A stretch of 64,000 nt of DNA from Papilionanthe hookeriana x Papilionanthe teres (Eukaryota > Streptophyta > Magnoliopsida > Asparagales > Orchidaceae), in NCBI GenBank assembly GCA_022702705.1, contig CM040430.1, forward strand, positions 13,464,310-13,528,309. Direction: 5' to 3'. Shown in pieces: positions 34,201 through 44,012 of the stretch (the stretch's first letter is position 1; each line of letters starts with the position of its first letter). A program made the translations under genes and the position numbers. The notes beneath the pieces were generated by a model. That model was not told the origin of the DNA, did not search any database, and saw nothing but the letters and a program-made list of their open reading frames with translations.

Positions 34201-36563
34201 TTCATAGGTACATGTATGGGGCAAAAATCTGCCCACATTCTGTCATTTGGATTACAATGAGCTTCATATGCTTGATGATGATGATTATGCTTTACGAGTT
34301 TATAATGATGTTGATGAAGTAAATAGTTTTTTTTTTTTTTTTTGACTTATGATGATGATAATTATTCTTTGAATGACCACTTCAATTGCTTCTGAAAATA
34401 TCAGGCTTATAAATAAATCATAATATTTTGAATTTTAAGTATTGAAATGTTGAGAACTTGAATTTAAGAATTATTTATATTGTTTTCCTTGCCATGTCAA
34501 TTTATTTTGTTATTTAATATTATTTCATATTTATATAATTTTTTTATAATTTTCAATATTTTATGCCATTTAAAATGAAGTGCATTGTGCTATATGCTAT
34601 GCAATATATTACTCAATGGAGATCTTTACGCAATAATGTATCATTCACCATTGAAAAGTATGGATTCCATACTCTCCAATACTTTTGAATATTTTAATAA
34701 TTTTCAAAACTTCTGTAAACTACCATACTTCATCGTCCTCAAAGCCACAATTGTCCTTGAAGGCTATATTGAATTTGACTACCCTAAAGAAATTGAAGAC
34801 CTTAACGATTGAGAAAGAAACACATTACAACAATGGATAAAGCTTGCATTGGAAATATCTCAAGAAAGTATATTGCTTAGGGCTGGATATATTAAAATTT
34901 CAAAGTCCTATCGGTTTGTTTTACTCTTAAAATTGTGCACTTTCTGATAGCATGTGCTACAATAAATTTTTTTTTCTCCCTCACATATGACAATACTCAT
35001 CATAGAGCATCACGACATTTAAAAGCTGCTCAAACGCTGAACTCATGTTTCCAGTAATTTATTGCCAAGAACATGTCTACTTAAGAGAGCAGACTTAGAG
35101 CAATGGTTAGTTGTCTCCATTATGACCTAAGTCAGGGTTCTAGTCATGAGAACAATATCTTAGAATGCTAGAATAAGGTTGAATTCATCAACCCTCCGAG
35201 ATCCTGCATTGGCATGAGCTTTATGCCCTGATTCACCAGCACTTTGATCTCAATTTACATGGCAACAAAAACTACAAGTCGCTTCACCTTGGCTGATAGT
35301 AATTCGACCTAAAGGAGATAACTGACGTACAGGAGTACAGCTAAAAACAAGTAAAATGATGAGGATTAAGAAACAAATATACCTCCTAGAGAATGGAAGT
35401 CTGAGAAGCAGATTAGACATAGCATTAATCACATCTGGCATACCAAAGAACTGCAAAAGAATTATCTGCAGTATCGCAAACCATAAATTCTTTGTGATCC
35501 CTTCCGCTGAATGCCGAGCAATGGCATGCCCAACCTAGACGAATGACCAAGAAAAAAGAAAGATTCAATTTCACTTGCACGCGAACACCATCTACGTCCC
35601 CACTAGCAAAACTCAAGGTTCAGAAGAAACAACCTCGTGCCCGATCACCGTGGCAATCTCAGCATCGGTCCTGAAGTTATCCAGCAAACCCGTGAACACA
35701 ATAATCTTTCCTCCAGGAAGACACATTGCATTAACCATGTCATCTCTCACAACCAGCACCTCCCAGTTTAACCCTTCCAAATGACGAGTAGCCGGCTGCG
35801 ATCCCCGAGCCTTGCCTTCCTTCCGACTATGATGCACCCACTCATCATCAAGCACCTCGTCCTCCTTGCTCCAACGCACCTCCTCATCGCTGCCAGAAAT
35901 TGCCTGGATCGTGCCCCCTGCCTTCTCCGGTGAGGCGGAGGACGCAAACTCCAGCGAAGATTGCTCTGATGCGTAATCGATGTCGCCCCATCGTCGATCT
36001 CCATGGCTGAAGCCGCGCTGCACGGCCTCAATGATCTGCTTGGAGATGAGCCGGACGCGGATGCTGTCCGGGTGGAGAGCCGGGAGGATCTTGCCACGAA
36101 GAGCGGACTTGATTTCATTGAACTGGGCCTCTCCGAGCTGGCGCTCGACGGAGGGGGAGAGGAGGATGAAGTGCGAACGCTTGGTGTAAGGAACGGTCTC
36201 AATGTTCCCGTAGTAGATGGTTAAAGCTGCGCCCCCTCCTACGAGGACGACGACGACAACGATTCGAGGGTTTTCATACCATCGCGGAACCTGTCGACGA
36301 CGGAAGGGTTGGAGCTCGGGGCGAACGGTGTAGTAAGAGCGCCGCCAAACGCCTCCTCCGGGAAAGGAGACTTCCGGCTTCTTCTGATAGGGCAGTTGCC
36401 ACCATCTTGCGGCGGCGGCGGCGGCGATGGCGGATCGGGAAGGTGAGGGGGAGGGGGAGGGGGAGGGAGTGGAGTGAGTAAGATGGGAGTTTTTGAATCG
36501 AGTGATTTTGGAGGCAACGGAGGAGAGGGATGAGGGGTTGGATCTGCGGAAGAGATTCAGCAT
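24995..36563 (-). CDS. OMA1: Mitochondrial metalloendopeptidase OMA1
   Basis: A zinc protease of family M48 in the mitochondrial inner membrane, where OMA1 cleaves inner-membrane proteins under stress. Exons: 36563-35634, 35534-35383 and 25244-24995, joined at HE|VGH and in the Arg before MEMEADYIG, all GT-AG; total 443 aa. I recall about 440 aa for Arabidopsis OMA1. The N-terminus is Ser/Arg-rich with an SP repeat (33-42), a likely targeting peptide. A transmembrane helix lies at about 99-117. The zinc motif HEVGH is at 309-313 and the third ligand Glu365 is in EADYIG. The C-terminal block carries YLSTHPSSKKRAQ and ends GFL. All key residues are intact. Intron 1 is 99 bp; intron 2 is 10,138 bp and full of transposons, so gene predictors may split this gene. 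The site II motif upstream fits a nuclear gene for a mitochondrial protein. Confidence 0.93.
25374..25613. mobile_element. MITE-A copy in OMA1 intron 2
   Basis: Left end GGGAAATTTACATAGGCAGC. Right end GTGCCCCGTATGTAAATGCC, inverted. A central palindrome-like TTCACTTTTAAAAAGTGATA is also seen in the copy at 26044. About 240 bp. Confidence 0.75.
26044..26390. mobile_element. MITE-A copy, best preserved
   Basis: Left TIR GGCATTTACATATATACCAC, then ATTCCTATGTATTTACATATC. Right TIR GAGTGGTATGTATGTAAATC. The inner sub-block with CACTATTTTAACTTTTAAAAAGTG occurs twice (about 26152-26176 and 26262-26285), so this copy carries an internal duplication. It is used here as the reference for the family. 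Confidence 0.8.
26494..27490 (+). mobile_element. Gypsy remnant: LTR, PBS and gag-protease ORF
   Basis: A probable 5' LTR at about 26494-26951 (starts TGATGCAAAT, ends near ACACCA) is followed by a primer binding site TGGTATCAGAGC at 26955-26966 (initiator Met tRNA type). An ORF then runs 27050-27490. No second LTR was found, and the element breaks down after about 27550. It lies antisense to OMA1 within intron 2. Confidence 0.65.
27050..27490 (+). pseudogene. Gypsy gag N-terminus fused to aspartic protease
   Basis: 146 aa. The first 50 residues (MSLQTQITQLTSSLERLICR) look like a gag start. From about residue 85 the text is a retropepsin-like domain with CTNIF, then VIIDNGSGMNVISSDAVEHLGL, where DNGS stands for the usual DSGS/DSGA catalytic triplet. 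The rest of gag, including the zinc knuckle, is missing. It is therefore an in-frame internal deletion product that stayed open, or a short nonautonomous derivative. The stop at 27488-27490 is followed by no RT. Confidence 0.6.
27740..28685. repeat. OMA1 intronic module, copy 1
   Basis: Shares with 30988-31930 and 32605-33700 an ordered set of words: 'ATGAAGCATC/ATGACTCAT', 'TCTCTCCAAGTCAA', 'TTTAGTCCCACATCAGATAG', 'GTGTGATTAGTGA'-like text and a closing 'ACATTGAAAAGTTCAATAAA'. No coding potential. Confidence 0.5.
28691..30982 (-). mobile_element. Gypsy element with both LTRs and TSD TATAC
   Basis: A 2,292-bp element. LTRs are at 30671-30982 (5', minus strand, starts TGTTACGTGG, ends TATCA) and 28691-28980 (3'). 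Perfect TSD TATAC at 28686-28690 and 30983-30987. Primer binding site TGGTATCAGAGC on the minus strand at 30657-30668, two bases from the LTR. The interior is strongly deleted: a Gypsy RT stretch remains at about 29260-29460 (EMMEVGIVKF, then SSVLLAKKNDVSW). The 5' interior (29850-30650) is GC-rich, with repeated ATCACGATTGTATCG-like words. Same strand as OMA1. Confidence 0.85.
30988..31930. repeat. OMA1 intronic module, copy 2
   Basis: A diverged copy of the module at 27740-28685. It includes AATAGGCCATATTGAT, TCATTAATGAAAAAATATGA, TAATCTCACATTAGAAAG and the closing AAAAAATTTAATATACTTCC. The Gypsy element at 28691-30982 sits between copies 1 and 2. Confidence 0.5.
31945..32588 (-). mobile_element. 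RTE-type LINE, 5'-truncated, 11-bp TSD
   Basis: On the minus strand it encodes the C-terminal part of an RTE-clade reverse transcriptase protein (32588 down to about 32076): FRYLGSIVQSDGDIDGDVN, WLKWRNASGLLCDRKVP, VLYGAECWPLKEKH, VAEMRMIRWMSG, LRWFGHIKRRP. The 3' tail has the plant RTE hallmark GGGGTCGGCTATATGAATCC (plus strand, about 31979-31998) and ends in TTG-type repeats. The 11-bp duplication ACCATGGCTGC flanks it exactly (31934-31944, 32589-32599). About 170 codons remain uninterrupted, so the insertion is not very old. Confidence 0.9.
32605..33700. repeat. OMA1 intronic module, copy 3
   Basis: Begins near AATAGGCCTTATTGGT and contains TCTCCAAGTCAATCTCAACATC, TTTAGTTCCACGTCGGATAG, CAACTCTCATACGATCAA and AATGTTTCACTAATTTTGAA. 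It is diverged from copies 1 and 2. Confidence 0.5.
33701..35380. other. Rest of OMA1 intron 2 near exon 2
   Basis: AT-rich. A MITE-A fragment lies at about 33990-34110 (CAATTCTTGTATATTTTGCATATATAAC). At 34680-34900 a fourth partial copy of the intronic module (CTTCATCGTCCTCAAAGCC, ACCTTAACGATTGAGAAAG). No exon recognised. Confidence 0.45.
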
Positions 36564-36760
36564 CTATTAGAGATTAGTGGTTCGGCAATGGATCGATCGA
36601 GAGGAGAGGATGGAGTTGGGATCGTGAGGGAGGGAACTGCGAAGGTAGAAGAAGAAACTGGAATGACCCAGAGGTCTCGAAGCTCTGTAGTCTGACGAGA
36701 AAAGCCCACTCGCATTGAGTTTAATTTATATTAAATTTTTTTCTCTAATACTTACGATTT
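36564..36760 (-). promoter_or_regulatory. OMA1 5' flank with site II element
   Basis: Purine-rich on the plus strand, that is CT-rich in the sense of the gene, as in many plant 5' UTRs. A site II word TGGGCT (minus strand, 36703-36708) lies about 140 bp upstream of the ATG. Site II elements are common in plant nuclear genes for mitochondrial proteins. No TATA box was identified with confidence. Confidence 0.45.
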
Positions 36761-36769
36761 TAAAAAAAT

Positions 36770-37440
36770 ATATTGTTCAATACGAGATGCACTAATTAAC
36801 TGTAAATTAAGAAAATGTGTGGCATTTTATTCATAGAATTTTGTCCTATTTATAAATAGAGTTTCAAAATTGAAATTGCATATATGTCCTTATTTAAATA
36901 GGGTGATTTGTGCAAGTCATTCTAGGAATTATTCCGCTTAGCCCAAGAGCTCTTATTTGGTTCGGCCTAAGGGGGAGGTGAAGCGATCAACACTATCGAT
37001 CGGTAGTATGGATAGAGACTATCGATTAATTGATCTTTCAGGCAAGGGCGATCGATTGGATATCTGATGATAATCGACAGGACTGATCCAGTTGGTTGAC
37101 ACTAGCTGGCCGAATGCATTGATCCGGTCGTCAACTCTCAATTCCCACACAGGGAATTCCTGCCAACTGAGTAAAACTAGACCATTAGGCAGAAGGATCG
37201 TAACCCGACGGGTAGTCTACCCTTTGGGCGAGGAGATCTCGCTAAAGGTGGTTAAAGATTGTGACTCCATGATACCTCGAGGGAACTGTCGATTGTCTAT
37301 GGCGTTAGGATGAGTTGTTTTGGGCATGTATTGTTGAATCGGTTTAGATGATCTTTGGCTAGCGTCAGCCAGAAGGATCAGTCTTCTTGGTTGTCGGGTT
37401 GCTTCCGATGGGCCCAGTTTTGCCATGTCATTATTTCTTA
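36770..37440 (-). mobile_element. L2-type LTR fragment
   Basis: On the minus strand it has TATAAATAGGAC at about 36845-36860, followed by ATGAATAAA, as in the L2 copy at 12690-13214, and a GC-rich U3 with repeated CGATCGAT/TCGGC words (36980-37400). The LTR start could not be placed. Confidence 0.4.
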
Positions 37441-37529
37441 GGTTGTCAAATTATTTTGGGATTCATGCTTACACATTTTCCTTGTACAAATATATCAAAA
37501 TTACTACTTTAAATATAATTCCATCTCAT

Positions 37530-38559
37530 TGATGTGTGTTATAAAATTCACGGTGGTAGAGTAATGGATTATCGTCCTAACATTACACTCAGGTAAAAGA
37601 AAATAACAAGTAATGACACCAAAAGTTTTAACGTGGAAAACCAATACAGGTAAAAAACCGTGGGACCTGACCGAGATGTAAAAATCCACTATATGTTGAT
37701 GATTACAGAGACTCGTTTTCCCACAAACGAGAAAAGGTTACTAGGTTTTCCAAGTTACAACGTCGGCTGTCGGTTTCCAGTCAGTAGTTGTTGACGGTGA
37801 TTGGTGGTGATCGACGATGGTCAGCGGTCGGTGGGGTTCACAGCGACAGCAGTGCTCAACAGTGATTAGTGGTTGTCGACGGCGGTCGACAGTGTTCCAC
37901 GACGATCAACGTCGGATGACGGTGATCAACAGAGATAAGTGGGTGTCGACAGTGGTCGGAGGCAGCCGGTGGCGATCGACCGTGACAGGGGTGGCGATCG
38001 ACGGTGACAGGGGTGGCGATGGACTTTAGCTCATTTTCAAAGCTTTAAGTTCTCTCTCAAGCCTCCAGCCTCCTCTCATGAGAGAGATGGGGATCTATTT
38101 ATAGTGTTATGGGTGCAATGAATGCATGAATACAAACCACTTTGATCAGACGGTCTAGAGGGCTTCATTCGATCAGATGATATTTAATGGACATTTGAGT
38201 TCCTAAAAGATGTCAAAATTGAACAATCATGGGCTCCTTGGGTTCGTCTTGTCAAGACGCTCGATTCGATTATGGGCTTGCTAGATTCGGCATTAGTTTA
38301 ACATTCTAAGTATGTCTGAAAAGCTTACATAGTGCTTAAATAACTTGATCTGAGCTTGATTTGACTCAGATTTGACTAATTTTGGTAACATTGGGTTCTT
38401 CTTGTCGAGCCAGTCAATTTGATAGTAAGTTTGTTGAAATCGTAGTTTTGTATGAGTTTTTATCTAGATTTGAATATTTCTTGCTAAAAAGTCGCATCGA
38501 GATCTATGTCATGCCTCGAGATTCGTGTCGAATGATAGAGATTTGTTAGAGATGTATCA
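37530..38559 (+). mobile_element. L1 5' LTR
   Basis: 1,030 bp, starts TGATGTGTGTT and ends GAGATGTATCA. It contains a TATA-like TATTTATAGTG at 38095-38105 and a variable GC-rich block of TCGACGGTGG-like words at 37785-38025, which produces a meaningless frame (37817-38029). It is paired in direct orientation with 41547-42567. Confidence 0.75.
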
Positions 38560-39424
38560 GTTGCTCTTATATTTTCAGGTGAGATCATTTTGTCGACCGA
38601 AAATATCAATTTCTAAAGTTTTTTTTTTTCTTTTTGTCGTATATATATATACATATTAGTATACATTATATTACTGTAAAAATTTATATAAGAATAATAT
38701 AAGCCTCTATATGTTGAAGCAAATAAGCACAACTCAATTAGTAGGGTTTTTTTTTTCTTCACGCGATGGATGGAGGATTTGATCCCCACGCATGACAAAA
38801 AATTAAGGTTTTTTTTTTACCACAGGTTCGAAGCTGAAGAGAAGCCCGCGAGAGGCTTATTTAAAAATCCGAACTGTTGAATTTGGATCAGATTTAGTCG
38901 AAAATGAGGAATTTGGACATATTTTGGGACCTCAAATGATGGTATTTTTGTGTGTGTGTGTGTGTATATAACAACAATTTTATATTATTATTATTATTAT
39001 TTTGAAAGAATTTGGGAGGCTAAAAGGTTGGAATTTGAAAAGAAATTTTTTTTATTCTAAAAAAGGAAGGCGGAAGATCAGATGATAAAAGAATTTAAGT
39101 GGATTTTAGTTTTTTTTTAACTCTTATTTATCAAACATTATCAGCCTCACAAGTATTAATATAAAAATTAATGAGGAATTCTAATTTTTCAATTTTTTTA
39201 ATATAAGGTGGAATATCAAAAGCTAGAAGGCGGAAAGCCAAATGTTGGAAGGCGAAAAACCAAACGATAAGAGAATTATGACATATTTAAGTTTTCTTTT
39301 TTTTTAATTTAATCGTTTTTAATGTCATGACTCATCTCAAGCCTATAAATAGAGTCCAAAGAGAGGAGACAAAAAGTGGAGTCCTCATCCTTGCCTAGCA
39401 GGTGATCTAGGATTTCCCAACCGA

Positions 39425-39960
39425 AGAATGTCTTCTCTGTTCTATGTAGCAAACGAGAAACGCGATCTTCTTTCTTGTTGCGGCCAAGAGGAAAGTCGTC
39501 ATGTCCTACGTAGCAGGCGAGCAACGAGACCTTCTTTCTCATTACGATCAAGAGAAAAGTCATCCTAGTCCTGCGTAGCAAGCGAGCAACGTGATCTTCT
39601 TTCACGTTGCGGCGAAGAAGAAATTCGTCCCCATCCCGTGTAACATGTGAGCAACAGTATCTTCTTTCTCGTTGTGGGGAAGAGGAAAGTCGTCACCGCC
39701 CTACGTAGCATGCAACCGACAGGATCTTATTTCTCATTGCAGTGAAAATGAAAGTCGTCCCCGTACTACATAGCGAGAAAGCAACGATATCTTCCTTCAT
39801 ATTGCGGCCAAGAGAAAATTTGTCCCCGTCTTGCGTAGCAGACAAGCAACGAGATCTTCTTTAGTGTTTAGGCCAAAAGGAAACTCATTCTCGTCCTGTG
39901 TAGCAGGTAATCAACGGGATCTTCTTTCACATCAGTGAGATAAAGAAACTTATCTTCATC
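39425..39960. repeat. 65-bp tandem array, constant period
   Basis: The anchor word CGTAGCAGGCGAGCAACG (or a variant) recurs at 39444, 39509, 39574, 39639, 39704, 39769, 39834 and 39899: seven steps of exactly 65 bp, although the units differ at many positions. Other phased words are GATCTTCTTTCTCGTTGCGG and AGAGGAAAGTCGTCCCCGTC. 65 is not a multiple of 3, so the frame at 39309-39605 (minus) is not a real gene. Confidence 0.9.
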
Positions 39961-40501
39961 CCTGCAAGGTAAGTGACTTGGGGATTTTCTTACTTGTTGT
40001 TACCTCGCATTTTTGTAGAGATAAAGAAATTCTACAGTTTTCTCACCACACATTGATGGGAAGAATTTCATGCATCTGTGGCGGAGATATCTCTTGTAGT
40101 CTTTGTACCATTTCTCGTTGGTCTTTATAGCCTTTTTTAATTATCTGATGTGACATTTATAGATGATGATATTATATTTATTTATACGTCTTTGACGTTG
40201 CTTCTGATGTTATTGTGACTTCTCAATCGTACGAAATTCTGTAATTAAAGTCAGCACACACACTTTGTAAAATGAAGAATCACGTACCTTTTGAGGCTTG
40301 TGCCTTCTGAGGTCGTGCCCTCTCGAGCTTGAACCTTATAGTAGCCTGAAATGAATTGGTACATTCAGCGGCTCGTAGCCTTCTAAGGTCTTTTATGTAC
40401 TTGTGCCTTTTGAGGTTGTATTCTTATGAGATCTTTTAGTGGAGACCCTGTCAATCGCTTACTCTCTCGAAGTCTTTCTAGTGAGGACTCTATCCACTAC
40501 T

Positions 40502-40830
40502 AGCTTCCCATCGAAACTTGCCTCTTGGGCTCATCTTCCACGGGCATGGTAGCTTCTCATTGGGTCTTGCCTCTTGGGCTTGACTTCTAGGAGCACCGTA
40601 GGGCTCAACTTCAAGGAGTATCAGATCTTTTCATTGAGTTTCACCTCTTGGGCTTGACTTCTAGGAACATGGTAACATCCTATCGAGACTTGCTTCCTGT
40701 GTTTGTTTTCTAAGAGCACAATAACTTCACATCGAGTCTTGCCTCCTGAGCTCAACTTCCAAGGGTAACAGATCTTCCTATCGAGTTTTTCATCTTGGGC
40801 TTGACTTCTAAGGGAATGGTTGAAAAAAGA
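40502..40830. repeat. 49-bp tandem array with one 25-bp step
   Basis: Anchors at GGGCTTGACTTCTAG-like words: 40527, 40576, 40601, 40650, 40699, 40748 and 40797. Steps are 49, 25, 49, 49, 49 and 49. The same word occurs twice, 48 bp apart, in the truncated L1 copy (14441, 14489), so the array is part of the element. Confidence 0.85.
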
Positions 40831-41546
40831 ATCCATTAAGAATGTAAGACGAGTTATGAGTTGTATAATAGGAGATGCTCAACAGTATTAACTTGTAACG
40901 GACAAAGTCATTTGAAATCTACTGAGGGTGGTTGACCTATCCTAGGTTGTTGGTCAAAGTTTTTGCTTGACGAGCGTAACCTGTTATGGAATAGGTCGAC
41001 GGAAATCCACTAAGGATTTTTAACCTATCTGAGGTCATATATCGAAGCTTTGTTTAACGATTGTAGCCTGTAATGAAAGAGTTCGAATCAAATCCACTTG
41101 GGATTGATGAAGCCTATAATGATGTGTCAGAGATGTTTTGTGTTTCTTGAGACTAGGACGTATATCAAAATGAACCGTATGTTTTCTTGGAAATATGGTT
41201 GCAGCCATACTCAAGATAATGATTGATAACTTGTTAGTTGCTGTTTTTAAATCTTTTGCCCCCCAACAGAGTTGTTTTCCTTGCGAGTTTGTATAACATC
41301 ACATGTATCGGTCCTTAAAGAGATTGGCGTCTTGATCTAGTTGAAGAACAACTCCAGTACAACAAGGGGGCATTGAGGAAACGTTATTTGCGGTGAAGAT
41401 TGCTCCAAAGATGATCTTCATGATGCAAAGAATATTCCTTTGCCAGTTGGATGATATACATCATTGGGAAATGAATAGGGGGATCTGCGTCTCAGAGTGG
41501 AAGAAAGTGTCAAATGGTGCTTTGTTTCCCATAGATGTCGCCAAAT

Positions 41547-42567
41547 TGATGTGTAACAAAAATTGACGGTGGTAGAGTAATTGTTTATCATCTTAGTGTT
41601 GCACGAGAATTCAACACACGCTTAGGTAAAAGAAAACAACCAGTAATACACCATGAGTTTTTACGTGGGAAACTCGTAAAGGAAAAGAACCACGGGTTTG
41701 ACCTGAATGTAAATATCAATTATAGGTTGATGATTACAGAGACTCCTTGTCACACAGATAAAAAAAGGTTATCAGGTTTTCCAAATTACAATGTCAAATA
41801 GAGGCTTCCGATCGGTAGTGGTTAACGGTGATTGGTGGTGATCAACAGTGGTCAGCAATCGACGAAGGTCGGTGGTGGTTAACGGAGTTAGTAGTGCTCA
41901 ACGACCGTTGGTGATTTTTGATGGCTTTCAATAGTGGTTGACGACGATCTGCTACGGTCGGCAAATGTCGACGGCGGTCAGCGGTGGTCGACGGCAGGCA
42001 GCGGCGGTCGATGGTGACAGGACTGGTGTTGGACTTCAGCTCCTTCTCAAAGCTTTAAGTTCTTTCTCCAGCCTTCAGCCTCCTCTCATGAGAGAGGCGG
42101 GGCTTTATTTATAGTGTTTTGGGTTTAATAAATGCAGGAATGTGAATCGCTTTGATCGGATGGTCCGGAGGGCTTCCTTCAATTAGACGACGTTTGATGG
42201 ACATTTGAGTGCATGAACGATGTCAGAATTGAACATTCTTGTGCTCATTGAATTTGTCTTGTCGAGATGCTCGATTTGATCATAGATTTGCCAGATTCGA
42301 CATTCTCTTAACCTTCTAAATATGTTCGAAAAACTTCTAAGAGTGGTTTAATAACTTGATCTGAGCTTGATTTGACTCGGATTAAACTAATTTTGGTAAC
42401 CTTGGGTTCTTCTTGTCGAGTCGGTCAGTTTGGCTATAAGTTTGCTGAAATAGAAGTTTTGGATGTTTTATCAAGGTTTGAATGTTCATTGCTCAAAAAG
42501 TCATCTTAGATCTATGTCATGCCTCGAGATTCATGTCGGATGATGGAGATTTGGTGAAGATGTAACA
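41547..42567 (+). mobile_element. L1 3' LTR
   Basis: 1,021 bp, starts TGATGTGTAAC after GATGTCGCCAAAT and ends GATGTAACA. It is homologous over its whole length to 37530-38559. The variable GC-rich block is at 41820-42010, and TATTTATAGTG at 42107-42117. Confidence 0.75.
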
Positions 42568-42828
42568 ATTACGATCCACAAGTCTTTTAACTTATCAAGT
42601 ATTTTAACAACTTAAATTAGACCATTAATACTCATTCAATTTAATTTCAAATTAGTAACAAATTTAGTTTGAATTTTTTTAAGCTCTTAAGTTGAATAAA
42701 TTAAACAAAAATATAATCTAACTTATTGATTTATATTCATCAATAATTTATTTATGATCAACAAATAGTTCACGAATGATTGTTACCAAACATTATGATC
42801 TTTTGTAATATATGTATACGCCAAAGCT

Positions 42829-43209
42829 GTTAGCACAGATCTCAAAGCAATTGAACGGCGCAGACGGCGATCAGACGATTGAGGCATCATACCATCCTAC
42901 AAACAACCGCGTGATCAATAATCAACCGGCACACTATGGCAAGAGATACGAACGGTAGACCACGCCTGCAGTCCCGCTTGGCCAGAGCACATGCGGGAAC
43001 CCTTGATCTTGGTTAACTGGCTGACCCACTTTTACCACGGAGGATGAGATTGCCACTTTACCGAGTGCCTCGATCGACCAACAAAAGCCGCGGTCTCCTC
43101 AGTCGACCAAATTCATGCAAGTCGACCAGCCAATTACCACATTATTAGAATTTAAATTGTAATACATATATGATATGAAATCCATACAGTTAATTAGAAC
43201 ATCAATAAG
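42829..43209 (+). mobile_element. L2 LTR, left arm of inverted pair
   Basis: Starts TGTTAGCACAGATCTCAAAG after ACGCCAAAGC. It is the inverted counterpart of 43422-43798, about 80% identical by eye, and is cut off before the TATA region. Confidence 0.6.
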
Positions 43210-43798
43210 GTTGGATCCAAAATTGCCCTTTTGTGAACACTCATCAAGAGTTAGAACCGGATGGAGGAAAGAGAAAGAAAAAAGTAGAATAAGTTCAGAA
43301 TTCACTGTAGAGAGAACCGAAAGAATAGATTTATTCGTATTTTTTGCCTCCTATTTATAGAGGCGTGTTTGTATAATTGCATAAATAATGGAGCAGTTAT
43401 AGAAATTGTTCTTAATCACATTGATGTTCTAATTAATTATATGGATTTCATACCATATATGTATTAAAATTTGAATTCTAATATAGTGGTAATTGGTTGG
43501 CCGACTTGCTTGAATTTGGTCGATGTAGGAGACCGTGCCTTGTGTTGGTCGGCCGAGTCGCCCGGTCATGTGGCGATCTCGTCTGTCGTAGTAAATGTGG
43601 GTCGGCCAATTAGCCGGGATCAAGGGTTCTCATCTTTGCTTTGGTCGGTCAAAACTGCAAGCGTGGTCTGTCGTTCAGATCTCTTGTCATAGTGTGTCAG
43701 TCGATTCTTGATCACCGGTTGGTTGTATGATGGTAGAATTCCTCGATCGTCTGGTCGTCGTATGGGTTGTTCGATTGCGTTGAGATCTGTGTTAACAG
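43210..43798 (-). mobile_element. L2 LTR, right arm plus promoter part
   Basis: On the minus strand it starts TGTTAACACAGATCTCAACG at 43798. The U3 is GC-rich with CGGCCGACC words. TATAAATAGGAGG lies at about 43353-43365, followed by GAATAAATC, and the rest runs on to about 43210. With 42829-43209 it forms a palindrome with a 212-bp spacer. Confidence 0.6.
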
Positions 43799-44012
43799 CT
43801 TTGGCGCATACATATTAGTCCCCCGAATTTTTGTGCTCCTTGAAAGTGACATCTGGGATAAGAATAAGAAAATTTACTAGCATTCGTTGGTGCTAAATTA
43901 GAGAAAATTGATTTGATAATTTTCTTTTTCTACGATTTTGTGCATAGCATGCTCTATAAATAGGGTCACAGGATTGACATTGCATCAATTGCACTTATTC
44001 TTTCCCGGATAA

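Larger units (their letters stand above)
25245..35382 (-). other. OMA1 intron 2 (10,138 bp)
   Basis: Donor AG|GTATAT at 35383/35382, acceptor CAG at 25247-25245, phase 2. It contains, left to right, two MITE-A copies, a Gypsy LTR plus gag-protease remnant, a module repeated three to four times, a Gypsy element with TSD TATAC, and an RTE LINE fragment with an 11-bp TSD. No host exon was recognised inside. Confidence 0.85.
38560..41546 (+). mobile_element. L1 internal region, noncoding
   Basis: About 3 kb between the two L1 LTRs. I find no gag, protease, RT or integrase, so the element is nonautonomous (LARD-like). It holds a 65-bp tandem array (39425-39960), a 49-bp array (40502-40830), a SINE-like relic near 38740-38800 and a (GT)n/(ATT)n microsatellite at 38952-39000. 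The 3' part (40830-41546) is conserved with 14630-15579. No PBS or PPT could be named. The flanks CTCAT and ATTAC are not a TSD. Confidence 0.65.

Noticed and set aside
35768..36517. Frames 35768-36202, 35980-36189, 36003-36224 and 36239-36517
   Set aside because: Other-frame readings of OMA1 exon 1.
37817..38029. 70-aa plus-strand frame
   Set aside because: Translation of the variable TCGACGGTGG-like block of the L1 LTR; not conserved in the other L1 LTRs.
39309..39605. 98-aa minus-strand frame
   Set aside because: A product of the 65-bp tandem array, whose period is not a multiple of three.
37530..42567. A target-site duplication for the full L1 element
   Set aside because: The flanking pentamers CTCAT and ATTAC do not match; the edges may have been altered by recombination.
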